DNA of 64,000 bases, taken from contig JBAOHX010000014.1 in assembly GCA_037044955.1 (NCBI GenBank), positions 403,767 to 467,766 on the forward strand, read 5' to 3'. The translations under genes and the position numbers were made by a program. Positions within the stretch are counted from its first letter, which is position 1, and every line of letters begins with the position of its first letter. Below are positions 26,790-35,261 of this stretch, one piece after another. This DNA comes from JAJXWB01 sp037044955 (GTDB taxonomy: Bacteria; Pseudomonadota; Alphaproteobacteria; Rhizobiales; Beijerinckiaceae). The notes under the pieces were generated by a model. It ran no database searches. It was not told where the DNA came from and saw only the letters and a list, made by a program, of their open reading frames with translations.

Positions 26790-27330
26790 TCGGCTTCACC
26801 CATTGCTTTTCGCCGATCAGGCGCTGGCCCAGAAGCACGGCGCAGGCGCTGTCGCCGTTGAAGGCCATGGAGGCCGCGCCGTGCAGCAGCGGCTCGACAT
26901 CCTCCGCCCGGTCGGCGCGCCAGGTCAGCACGCCCATCAGGTTCAGCGCCTTTTCGGTCGCCTGGCCCATCGGGTTTTGCCAGGGGTTGAACTCCGCCCA
27001 GTCGCCGCGCATGGTCACGACCATCAGCAGCGGAAAGCGACAAGCCGCCGGCAGCGCCAGCATGTTGATGCAATTGCCGACGCCCGAGGATTGCATCAGC
27101 AGCGCGCCGCGCTCGCCGCCGAGCCAGGCCCCGGCGAGGTAGGCGACGCCCTCCTCCTCCGTCGTCAGGGCGACCGAGGCGATCGCGGGGTCGGCGACCG
27201 CCATCTCGATCGCCGCCGCATGGCCGGCGTCGGGCACATAGGCGACATGCCGGATGTCGTGGCGCTTGAGCACGCTGAAGACGTCCGCGCGCCAGCCGGA
27301 AGGCGTATCGATCGCAGGCTCCTTCGCCAT
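26782..27330 (-). CDS. Thiamine-diphosphate decarboxylase, PYR (alpha) subunit, ComD-like
   Basis: The 182-residue protein is the N-terminal partner of the split enzyme. It has the PYR-domain features VAYVPDAGHAAAIEMA, TTEEEGVAYLAGAWLGG with the cofactor-activating Glu, and LMQSSGVGNCINML. Together with the downstream gene it makes one full TPP enzyme resembling sulfopyruvate decarboxylase (ComDE). Confidence 0.82.
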   Translation of the reverse strand: MAKEPAIDTPSGWRADVFSVLKRHDIRHVAYVPDAGHAAAIEMAVADPAIASVALTTEEEGVAYLAGAWLGGERGALLMQSSGVGNCINMLALPAACRFPLLMVVTMRGDWAEFNPWQNPMGQATEKALNLMGVLTWRADRAEDVEPLLHGAASMAFNGDSACAVLLGQRLIGEKQWVKPNG

Positions 27331-27501
27331 TCAATGCTCCGTGCGCGCTTGCGCCTGTTCGAGGCGCGAATTTTCCCCGATGCGGGCGAGGACATCAAGG
27401 CGGGCGTCTCGCGATCTTCCGCCGACCCGCATGGCGGAATGACGGTTGATAATTGCCCGGCGCTTCCTCACTATGTGACCGCCGACAGGGGTTAGAGGCG
27501 C

Positions 27502-28491
27502 ATGGGCAAGCCGCTCGAGATGCTCGTATGCTGGAGCGTGGCGATCCTCGCCTGGCTGTGCGGTCCTGCCGCGCCAGCCGGAGCGCGCGACTTCCGCGCG
27601 GCCGACACGCAGACCGCCGACTATCCGACCGTGCAGGCGGTCGAGTACATGAGCCGCATCGTCGCCGACCGCACGCAGGGACGCTACCGCATCGTCGTGT
27701 TCCATTCGCGCCAGCTCGGCGAGGAGAAGGAAACGATCGAGCAGACGCGCGTCGGCGCGATCGACATCAACCGCATCAACGCCGCGCCGCTCTCCGCGCT
27801 CACGCCCGAAATCGAGACGCTCGGCCTGCCGTTCCTGTTTCGCTCGAGCGAACACATGTGGGCGGTGCTGCACGGCGACATCGGAGAACAGATACTGGCC
27901 TCGCTGTACCCGCACGGCCTGGTCGGCCTCACGTTCTACGAATCGGGCGCGCGCTCCATCTACAACAGCGTGCGCCCGATCCGGACGCCGGAGGACGCCA
28001 AGGGCCTGCGCATTCGCGTGCAGCAGTCCGACCTTCAGAAAGCGATGATCAAGGCCATCGGCGCCGAGCCGATCGCGCTGGCCTATGGCCAGGTGATGAC
28101 GGGACTGTCGACCGGCATCATCGACGGCGCGGAAAACAACTGGCCGTCCTACGTGACCACCAACCACTACAAGGTCGCCCGTCACTACACGCTGACCGAG
28201 CACACGATGATTCCGGAGGTGCTGGTCATGTCGCGCAAGGCATGGGACGCGCTGACCCCCGAGGACCAGAAGACGTTCCGCGAAGCGGCGCGCGAATCCA
28301 GCAACTACATGAACATGCAATGGCGCGCGTGGGAGGAACGGGCGCGCGAAGAGGCGCGTTCCGCCGGCAACAGCATCATCGAGGATGTGGATCGGCGCCC
28401 CTTCGAGGCGGCGATGAAGCCCATCTATGACGAGGCGATGCGCGACGGGCGCGTGCGCGAGCTCGTCGAAAAGATCCGCGCGGTCAAATGA
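27502..28491 (+). CDS. TRAP-type (DctP) periplasmic solute-binding protein
   Basis: The 329-residue protein has a signal peptide (LVCWSVAILAWLCGPAAPAG) and a DctP fold, with the hallmark LRIRVQQSD (substrate-binding Arg) and the GIIDGAENNWPSY segment. No DctQ/DctM transporter subunits are nearby. Instead its stop overlaps the start of a sensor histidine kinase by 4 bp. It therefore probably acts as the ligand-sensing partner of that kinase rather than, or as well as, in transport. The ligand is probably a small carboxylate, by family. Confidence 0.88.
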   Translation: MGKPLEMLVCWSVAILAWLCGPAAPAGARDFRAADTQTADYPTVQAVEYMSRIVADRTQGRYRIVVFHSRQLGEEKETIEQTRVGAIDINRINAAPLSALTPEIETLGLPFLFRSSEHMWAVLHGDIGEQILASLYPHGLVGLTFYESGARSIYNSVRPIRTPEDAKGLRIRVQQSDLQKAMIKAIGAEPIALAYGQVMTGLSTGIIDGAENNWPSYVTTNHYKVARHYTLTEHTMIPEVLVMSRKAWDALTPEDQKTFREAARESSNYMNMQWRAWEERAREEARSAGNSIIEDVDRRPFEAAMKPIYDEAMRDGRVRELVEKIRAVK

Positions 28492-30533
28492 GCGACCCGG
28501 GACCGTCCCGCCGATCCGCCGAAGGCGCAGCGTCGAGCGGCCTTACCTATCTCGTCGAGGGTTTCGTACGTCGCTTTCGCATCCGCACGCGCATTTTCCT
28601 CGTCGCTGCGGTCAATATCGCCGTCATCGTCGTTCTCGCCATCCTCCTGTGGATCAGTTCGAAGCTGCTCAACGACACCTGGACCGAATTGCAGGCCGTG
28701 CGCAGCTCGGAGCGTCTCGTCGCCACGATCGAATCCGAAGCCAGCCGCGTCCAGTCGCTCATCCATCGCTATTTCATCCAGCCGACGCCCGAAGTCCTCG
28801 CCGAGGTCGAAGCGCGCTGGAGTTCGATCACCGGCACGCTTTTCGAGCGCGCAGCGACGGACCCGGCGCTGGCGCCAGAGGCCCACACGCTGCGCGACCT
28901 CACCAATCGCCTCGTTTCCGGCTTCGACCAGTTGCGCGCCGCCCGCACGGAAATCGCCACGCTCTACGAGGACCAGATCCTGAAGCCTTCGCGGGAGATG
29001 AGCGGCCTCTATGCGATCCTCGAAAGCACGATCGCCGACCGCACCGCGCTGATCGGCCCGCCGCTCAGCAAGTCGCGCGAGGCCTTCGCCACCACCTCGG
29101 TTGCGATCAACTCCTATTATCTTTCGACGTCGTCGACGCCGGCCGACGAAGCGTTGAGCAATCTCGACACGATCATCAATACGATCCCCGTCATGCTGGA
29201 CCTGTCGAATGGCGATATCCAGCGCGCCGCGCTTCAGCGGCTGCAGACGCGCGCCAGCCAGCTCAAGCAGGGCCTGCAGAAACTGACCGCCGAATTCAAG
29301 GAACAGAACAGGCTGCTGCAAGACGTCGTCGACAAGAGCCAGGCGCAGATGTCGGAGCTCGCGACGGCGCTGTCCGACAACATGCATGCGCGCGAGACGC
29401 GCGTGCAGGGCCAGCTCGACCGGGCGCTGAACGCCGTCTTCCTCGTCCTCGCCATCGTGACCCTCGTCTCGCTCGCGGTCATCGGATTCTTCGGCGCAGT
29501 GTTCGCCCGTTCGGTCAGCCTGCCGCTGCAATCGCTGATGCAATCGATGAACCGGATCGCCGAGGGGCGGCTCGACACGCGCGTCGGCGGAACGGAAGCG
29601 CGCGACGAAATCGGCGGCATGGCGCGCGCGCTGGAAATCTTCCGCGAGAACGCCATCGCCAGGCTGCATGCGGAAGCCGAGCTCATCGCCTCCAAGCAGC
29701 GAACGGAAGTCGCCTACGAGGAATTGCGCGAAACACAGAACAGCCTGATCGAGGCGGAAAAGCTCGCCGCGCTCGGCGGGCTGGTCGCCGGCGTCGCGCA
29801 CGAGGTCAACAATCCCGTCGGCATCAGCGTGACCGTCGCCTCGACGCTGGCGCGGCGCTGCGAGGCCTTCAGCGAGGAGCTGAAGCGCGGCGAGCTCAGG
29901 CGCTCGCGCCTCAACGAATTCATCGACGGCAATCGCGAGGCGGCGAACATGCTGCTCGCCAACCTGCACCGCGCCGCCGAGCTGATCCAGTCCTTCAAGC
30001 AGGTCGCCGTCGACCGGAGCCATGCGGAGCGGCGGACGTTCAACATGCGGACGCTGACCGACCAGATCATGCTCTCGCTGCGGCCGACGCTGAGCAAGCG
30101 CAATATCGCGCTCGCCATCGACTGTCCCGAGAATGTCGAGCTGAACAGCTATCCCGGCTCCTGGGGCCAGGTCCTCACCAATCTCACGCTGAACGCGGTC
30201 ACCCATGCATTCACGCCCGACGTGGATGGCGCGATCGACATCAAGATCCGCAAGCCCGACGCCGAGCATGTCGAGGTGGCCTTCGTCGACAACGGCCAGG
30301 GAATGACCGACGACGTGAAGCGGCGCGCCTTCGATCCGTTCTTCACCACCGCGCGGGGACGCGGGGGGACCGGGCTCGGCCTCCACATCGTCCACAATAT
30401 CGTCACCAACCAGCTCGGCGGCCGGATCACGATCGCCTCGGAGCCCGGGCGCGGTGTGCGATTCCGCATGGTCTTGCCGACGAACGCGCCGCAGTTTGCC
30501 GCCCACGAAACGCCACTCGAAGCAAAAGCATGA
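28488..30533 (+). CDS. Transmembrane sensor histidine kinase
   Basis: The 681-residue protein has TM1 near residues 36-58, a long helical periplasmic domain, TM2 near 315-340 and a HAMP linker (PLQSLMQSMNRIAEGRLDTR). It continues with a HisKA-like H-box with the phosphoacceptor His438 in VAHEVNNPVG and a HATPase domain (NAVTHAF, DNGQGM, GTGLGLHIV). The periplasmic region is large enough to bind the DctP protein encoded just upstream. It is the second gene of a coupled four-gene signalling operon. Confidence 0.92.
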   Translation: MSDPGPSRRSAEGAASSGLTYLVEGFVRRFRIRTRIFLVAAVNIAVIVVLAILLWISSKLLNDTWTELQAVRSSERLVATIESEASRVQSLIHRYFIQPTPEVLAEVEARWSSITGTLFERAATDPALAPEAHTLRDLTNRLVSGFDQLRAARTEIATLYEDQILKPSREMSGLYAILESTIADRTALIGPPLSKSREAFATTSVAINSYYLSTSSTPADEALSNLDTIINTIPVMLDLSNGDIQRAALQRLQTRASQLKQGLQKLTAEFKEQNRLLQDVVDKSQAQMSELATALSDNMHARETRVQGQLDRALNAVFLVLAIVTLVSLAVIGFFGAVFARSVSLPLQSLMQSMNRIAEGRLDTRVGGTEARDEIGGMARALEIFRENAIARLHAEAELIASKQRTEVAYEELRETQNSLIEAEKLAALGGLVAGVAHEVNNPVGISVTVASTLARRCEAFSEELKRGELRRSRLNEFIDGNREAANMLLANLHRAAELIQSFKQVAVDRSHAERRTFNMRTLTDQIMLSLRPTLSKRNIALAIDCPENVELNSYPGSWGQVLTNLTLNAVTHAFTPDVDGAIDIKIRKPDAEHVEVAFVDNGQGMTDDVKRRAFDPFFTTARGRGGTGLGLHIVHNIVTNQLGGRITIASEPGRGVRFRMVLPTNAPQFAAHETPLEAKA

Positions 30534-32281
30534 GCGACGACGACATCATCCGCCTCATCGACGACGACGCCACGCCGCCTTCGCGCGCCGAAGCCAAGGC
30601 GTGGAAGGTCGCGATCATCGACGACGATCCCGCGGTCCACGACGGCACGCGGTTCGCGCTCTACGATTATTCGCTCAACGGCGACGGCATCGAACTCCTG
30701 TCGGCCCATTCGGCGGCCGAAGGGCGCCAGTTGCTCGCCGCCACGCCCGACATTGCGGTCGTGCTGCTCGACGTGGTCATGGAAACCGACCAGGCTGGGC
30801 TCGAACTGGTCGACTACATTCGCCGCGAGTTGCGCAACGAGGCGGTGCGCATCATCCTGCGCACGGGCGAGCCGGGGCAGGCGCCCGAACGACAGGTGAT
30901 CGTCGACTACGACATCAACGACTACAAGGCGAAGACGGAGCTGACCGCCGACAAGCTGTTCACTTCGCTGACGGCCGCGCTGCGCAGCCACATGCAACTC
31001 CGCACGATGATCGAGACGCGCCGCGGGCTGGAGATCATCATCGAGGCGACGCCGACCCTGTTCGACTTCCGCTCGATGCAGCGCCTCGCCGAAGGCGTGC
31101 TGACGCAGGTCGCCTCGCTGCTGGCGGTCGATTGCGCCGGCATACTCATCCTGCGCGATCTCGGCGCGGGCGGCCGGCGTTTCGCGGTGCTGGCGGGCTC
31201 GGGCTGCTACCGCGAATGCGTCGGCGCCGACAATCTCGAGGGCCTCGACCGTGAATTGCTCGACCTCGTGGACAAGGCGTTCTCGACGCGGCGCGCCGAA
31301 TTCCGCGATCGGCGCACGGTTCTCTACATATCCACGCACAGCGGCGCGGAAATCGTGGTGTTCCTCGACGCCGGCAAGCGCCTGACCGACACGGATCGGG
31401 CGCTGATCGAGGTCTTCTCGAGCCGCCTGTCGATCGCCTTCGACAATGTCGTTCTCTACTCGCAGCTTCAGCAGGCCAATGTCGACCTCGAGCGCCGTGT
31501 CGAAGAGCGCACGGCCGAACTGCTCGCCGCCAATCGCCGGCTCGAGGCGCAGTGGCGGCGCGTGCGGCAGGTCAACGATTTCCAGAGCGAGGTTCTGGGC
31601 AAGGTCGCGCACGACCTGAAGAACCCGCTCAACGTCATTCTCGGGCGCTCGGAAATTCTCGAGGAAATGTTCTCGAGCAATACGGAGAGCGCTCAGCTCG
31701 CGACGCCGCAATTGCGGCACATCCGCAGCTCGGCCCTGCGCCTCACCGCGATGATCGACGAATTGATATCGGATGCGATGAACGACGCGCTCGACATTTC
31801 CGTGCGCAACGAGGTCGTCGATCTCGGCGCGATCGTGCGCGACGTCGTCGAGGCCAACCGGCCGCTGGCCGAGCGCAAGGACCAGAGGATCGAACTCGCA
31901 ACATCCGGGATGCTCGCGACCTTGTGCGATCCCGAACGCATCCGTGAGGCCGTCGACAATCTCGTGAGCAACGCGGTCAAGTATTCGCAGATCGGCGGCG
32001 TGATCGGCGTCGAGGTCTTCTCCGCCGGGGACGGCAATGTCGTGAAGGTGACGGACGCGGGGCCGGGCTTCATGCCGGAAGACATGACGCGGCTGTTCGG
32101 CCGTTTCCAGCGCCTGTCGGCCAAGCCCACCGGCGGCGAGACGTCCACCGGCCTCGGCCTGTCGATCGTCAAGAAGATCATCGATCTGCACGAAGGGTCG
32201 ATCGCGGTCACGCAGGGCGAGACGGGCGGCGCGTCCATCTCGATCCGGCTCAGGGCCGCGCAGGACGGAACGAGGGCATGA
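30530..32281 (+). CDS. Hybrid REC / GAF-like / histidine kinase, cytoplasmic
   Basis: The 583-residue protein has no membrane segment. An N-terminal receiver domain carries the phospho-Asp at residue 81 (VVLLDVVMETD). The middle domain (about 160-315, RRGLEIIIEATPTLFDF) resembles the GAF-like DUF3369 region. After a coiled coil (LERRVEERTAELLAANRRLE) come a HisKA with His361 (VAHDLKNPLNVI) and a HATPase (NLVSNAVKYS, TGLGLSIVKK). A receiver in front of a kinase suggests it takes phosphate from the upstream membrane kinase and passes a signal to the downstream REC-cyclase. Start and stop both overlap neighbours by 4 bp. Confidence 0.9.
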   Translation: MSDDDIIRLIDDDATPPSRAEAKAWKVAIIDDDPAVHDGTRFALYDYSLNGDGIELLSAHSAAEGRQLLAATPDIAVVLLDVVMETDQAGLELVDYIRRELRNEAVRIILRTGEPGQAPERQVIVDYDINDYKAKTELTADKLFTSLTAALRSHMQLRTMIETRRGLEIIIEATPTLFDFRSMQRLAEGVLTQVASLLAVDCAGILILRDLGAGGRRFAVLAGSGCYRECVGADNLEGLDRELLDLVDKAFSTRRAEFRDRRTVLYISTHSGAEIVVFLDAGKRLTDTDRALIEVFSSRLSIAFDNVVLYSQLQQANVDLERRVEERTAELLAANRRLEAQWRRVRQVNDFQSEVLGKVAHDLKNPLNVILGRSEILEEMFSSNTESAQLATPQLRHIRSSALRLTAMIDELISDAMNDALDISVRNEVVDLGAIVRDVVEANRPLAERKDQRIELATSGMLATLCDPERIREAVDNLVSNAVKYSQIGGVIGVEVFSAGDGNVVKVTDAGPGFMPEDMTRLFGRFQRLSAKPTGGETSTGLGLSIVKKIIDLHEGSIAVTQGETGGASISIRLRAAQDGTRA

Positions 32282-33189
32282 GCAAGGGCCAGACGATATT
32301 CGTCGTCGACGACGACGCCGATGCGCGCGACATGGTCGGCGATTATCTGCGCATGCACGGTTTCGACGCGGTGCTGTGCGAGGGCGGGACCGATCTGCGC
32401 GAAGCGCTCAAACATGCGACGCCCGAACTGGTCGTGCTCGACCTCAACATGCCCGGCGAGGACGGCCTGTCGCTCATCCGCTTCCTGAAGCAGACCTGCG
32501 GCTGCCCGATCATCATGCTGACCGCCACGGCCAGCACGATCGACCGTGTCGTCGGGCTGGAGCTCGGCGCCGACGACTATATCGCCAAGCCCTGCGAATT
32601 GCGCGAGCTCGTGGCGCGCATCCGTTCGATCCTGCGTCGGATCAAATGGTCGCCGGCGCGCAGTTCGGAGCGGCGCCTGGCCGCGATCGTCGCCTTCGAT
32701 CTCGTCGATTTCAGCCGCTTCGTGCACGACGACGAACTCGGCACGCTCGCGGCGCTCGACCGCATATTCGCGGAGGTCGTCGTGCCGACGCTCGTGCAAT
32801 GGCACGGCGTCCTGTTCAAGATGCTCGGCGACGGCGCGCTGGTCGAATTTCCGAGCGTGGTCGACGCGATGGAATGGGCGGTGGAGTTCCAGACCGTGAT
32901 GGCGACGCGCGAGGAAGCGGAAGCGGCGCGCGGCGGCATGAGGTTTCGCGTCGGCGTCGCCGTCGGCGACGTGATCGTCAGCCAGCTCGACCGTCTCGGC
33001 GAGGGCGTGGCGCTGGCCGCGCGCGCGCAGGAAATCGCCAGGCCCGCCGGCATCGCCGTGACCGAGCAGGCCTATCAGTTCCTGCGCGGGCGCACGGCGA
33101 TCGAGCTGCAGGACATCGGCGTGAAGCAACTGAAGAATATCGCGACGCCGATGCGCATCTGGACATGGCCGGCGGCCCGGACGCGCTGA
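32278..33189 (+). CDS. Response regulator with adenylate/guanylate cyclase output
   Basis: The 303-residue protein joins a receiver domain (D55 in VVLDLNMPGEDG, the conserved Lys in YIAKPCE) to a class III cyclase domain from about residue 133. Both metal-binding Asp residues are present, D141 in FDLVDFSRF and D185 in LGDGALVEF, so it should be catalytic, unlike the cyclase-like domain encoded at 6.5 kb. It is the likely output of the DctP/kinase/REC-kinase operon: ligand in the periplasm to a cyclic nucleotide in the cytoplasm. cAMP versus cGMP is not decided. Confidence 0.9.
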   Translation: MSKGQTIFVVDDDADARDMVGDYLRMHGFDAVLCEGGTDLREALKHATPELVVLDLNMPGEDGLSLIRFLKQTCGCPIIMLTATASTIDRVVGLELGADDYIAKPCELRELVARIRSILRRIKWSPARSSERRLAAIVAFDLVDFSRFVHDDELGTLAALDRIFAEVVVPTLVQWHGVLFKMLGDGALVEFPSVVDAMEWAVEFQTVMATREEAEAARGGMRFRVGVAVGDVIVSQLDRLGEGVALAARAQEIARPAGIAVTEQAYQFLRGRTAIELQDIGVKQLKNIATPMRIWTWPAARTR

Positions 33190-33192
33190 ACG

Positions 33193-33678
33193 TCAGCCGG
33201 AGGCAAGCCGCGCGCGCAAGTCCTCGAGCGACGCGACGATCTCGCCGCCGCTCGCGAGGATGAAATATTCGACCTGCAGATTGACGGCGGAGCCGAGGTT
33301 GTCGGCCGCCAGGCGGAAGTCGCCGCGATAGCCCACGATCTTCTTGCCGCGGGCGAAGGCGTAGCCGATCTCGGCCGCCGTGCCGCTGTCGACGTCCGCG
33401 CCGTCGAGCACGGCCAGCACGAGGTCGCAGGCGTCGATGGCGCGCATGTTGGTTTCACCGATGCGTCGGTTGAGAACGCGCCAGCCTTCGCGCTGCGCGT
33501 CGAGCGAGGGCAGGCGCGCGATGCGGTCGATTTCGTCCTGCGGCGCAAGCGCGAAGGGATCGAGGACCTCGTGGCCAGCCTCCCGCGCGAGCGCGGCCAG
33601 CGCGGCCTGGCCGAGGCGGCCGAGTTCGGAAAAGCCGAGCGGACCGGCGAGATAGACGACCTTCGATTCCGGCGACAC
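33193..33678 (-). CDS. Nucleoside 2-deoxyribosyltransferase-like protein
   Basis: The protein of about 161 residues has the family's N-terminal VYLAGPLGFS, the central CDLVLAVLDGADVDSGTAAE with catalytic-type Asp and Glu, and GYAFARGKKIVGYRGD. I use a GTG start because a GGGGAGGGG site lies 5 bp upstream; the longer upstream frame has no support. It converges on the REC-cyclase gene with a 3-bp gap. Some members hydrolyse rather than transfer nucleosides, so the exact reaction is uncertain. Confidence 0.82.
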   Translation of the reverse strand: MSPESKVVYLAGPLGFSELGRLGQAALAALAREAGHEVLDPFALAPQDEIDRIARLPSLDAQREGWRVLNRRIGETNMRAIDACDLVLAVLDGADVDSGTAAEIGYAFARGKKIVGYRGDFRLAADNLGSAVNLQVEYFILASGGEIVASLEDLRARLASG

Positions 33679-33807
33679 GCGACCCCTCCCCGCTCCCGAC
33701 GGCGAATATACATGCCGGCGGCGCGACGGCCGACGAGAATGCGGCAAGGCGATCCTGCGTCGGAGCGTGAACAGGCGATGCGCGCGACGGCGGCTGCGAC
33801 ATGCGAT

Positions 33808-33830
33808 TTTTGCACTGCAACAATGCACAA
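33808..33830. promoter_or_regulatory. TGCA-rich dyad upstream of the ABC importer operon
   Basis: The sequence TTTTGCACTGCAACAATGCA contains repeated TGCA half-sites about 150 bp before the binding-protein gene. It resembles TGC-rich operators of alphaproteobacterial regulators such as PhaR, but assignment to any regulator is speculative. The rest of the ~300-bp region between the flanking genes shows nothing else I can name. Confidence 0.25.
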
Positions 33831-33975
33831 ACCGCTAGGGGGCTCAAAGCCTGCATGCTAGAAGGCGAGCGCAAGCGGAGCGCCACCGGAGTTCCGCGCA
33901 AGACCGATCCATGCGGTCGGCGAAGTGTTGCGGACGCGCATTCAGGAACGACGTCCGCTGCGGAGGGAGAACAGA

Positions 33976-35169
33976 GTGAAGCTCAGACATCTCGTGATTG
34001 CGCTCGCCGCTACGACGGCGCTCACCGCCTCGGCCTACGCGGCCGATACGATCAAGGTCGGCCTGTCCGGACCGTTCACCGGCGGCTCCGCCTCCATGGG
34101 CGTCTCGATGCGCGACGGCGTGAAGCTGGCGACCGAAGAGATCAACAAGGCCGGCGGCGTGCTGGGCAAGCAGATCCAGCTCGTCGAACGCGACGACGAG
34201 GCCAAGAACGAACTCGGCGTGCAGATCGCGCAGGAGCTCATCAACAAGGAGCAGGTGGTCGCCACGCTCGGCTACATCAATACCGGCGTCGCGCTCGCCT
34301 CGCAGCGCTTCTACCAGGAAGCCGAAATTCCGGTCATCAACAACGTGGCGACCGGCTCGGTGATCTCGACCCAGTTCAAGGCGCCCAACTACATCTTCCG
34401 CACGTCCGCCAACGACACGATCCAGTCGGCGATGATCGCCAACGAGGCGATCAAGCGCCAGGGCTTCAAGAAGCCGGCGATTCTGGCGGATTCGACGAAC
34501 TACGGCCAGCTCGGCAAGGACGACCTGACCAAGACGCTCGCCGGCATGAGCATCACGCCGGTGGCGACCGAGAAGTTCAACATCGGCGACACCGACATGA
34601 CCGCGCAGGTGCTGCGCGCCAAGGAGGCCGGCGCCGACGTGATCCTGACCTACGCCATCGGTCCGGAACTCGCGCAGATCGCCAACGCCATGGCGAAGCT
34701 CGGCTGGAAGGTGCCGCTGATCGGCTCGTGGACGCTGTCGATGGCGAGCTACATCGATACGTCGGGCGCCAACGGCGACGGCGCGATCATGCCGCAGACC
34801 TTCATCCAGTTGCCGACGACGCCGAAGCGCAAGGCGTTCATCGAGGCCTACCAGAAGAAGTACAACATCGACCGCATGCCCTCGCCGGTTTCGGCCGCGC
34901 AGGGCTATGACTCGGTCTATCTGCTCGCCGCCGCCATCAAGCAGGCGGGCTCGACCGACGGCCGCAAGGTCCGCGAGGCGCTGGAAAACCTCAACGCCAA
35001 GGTCGAGGGCGTCGTGACCGTCTACGACAAGCCGTTCAGCGCGGCCGACCATGAAGCGATCACCGCGAACATCCCGGTGATGGGCCTCGTCAAGGGCGGC
35101 CGCGTCGTGCCCGCGCATCCGGAGGATGTGGAAGGCGACAAGGCGATGCGCATCAAGCCGAAGAGCTGA
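33976..35169 (+). CDS. ABC importer substrate-binding protein, branched-chain amino acid/amide type
   Basis: The 397-residue protein has a Sec signal (LVIALAATTALTASAYA) and a Leu/Ile/Val-binding-protein fold (IKVGLSGPFTGGSASMG, GVKLATEEINKAGGVLG). I use the GTG with the GGAGGGAGA site; a longer frame exists upstream without support. It heads the operon livK-livH-livMG-livF. Such systems import branched-chain amino acids, but many in Rhizobiales take amides, urea or aromatic acids. Confidence 0.9.
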   Translation: MKLRHLVIALAATTALTASAYAADTIKVGLSGPFTGGSASMGVSMRDGVKLATEEINKAGGVLGKQIQLVERDDEAKNELGVQIAQELINKEQVVATLGYINTGVALASQRFYQEAEIPVINNVATGSVISTQFKAPNYIFRTSANDTIQSAMIANEAIKRQGFKKPAILADSTNYGQLGKDDLTKTLAGMSITPVATEKFNIGDTDMTAQVLRAKEAGADVILTYAIGPELAQIANAMAKLGWKVPLIGSWTLSMASYIDTSGANGDGAIMPQTFIQLPTTPKRKAFIEAYQKKYNIDRMPSPVSAAQGYDSVYLLAAAIKQAGSTDGRKVREALENLNAKVEGVVTVYDKPFSAADHEAITANIPVMGLVKGGRVVPAHPEDVEGDKAMRIKPKS

Positions 35170-35181
35170 TCCGGACAATTC

Positions 35182-35242
35182 CCCGGGGCGGATGACGCCC
35201 CGGGTCTCACTCGAACGCCGCGCCCCGGAGGGCGCGGCGTTT
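35182..35242 (+). terminator. Two hairpins between binding-protein and permease genes
   Basis: A first stem (CCCGGGGCG, 5-base loop, CGCCCCGGG) is followed by a second (AACGCCGCGCC, CCGGAG, GGCGCGGCGTT) that ends in a short T run. Placed between the abundant binding protein and the permease, they probably act as a partial terminator or 3'-end stabiliser. Confidence 0.7.
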
Positions 35243-35261
35243 CCATGCGAGCGCGCTTCCC

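Noticed and set aside
28427..32281. A 1,284-codon plus-strand frame
   Set aside because: The first ~700 codons are an out-of-frame shadow of the histidine kinase; the true gene starts at the ATG at 30,530.
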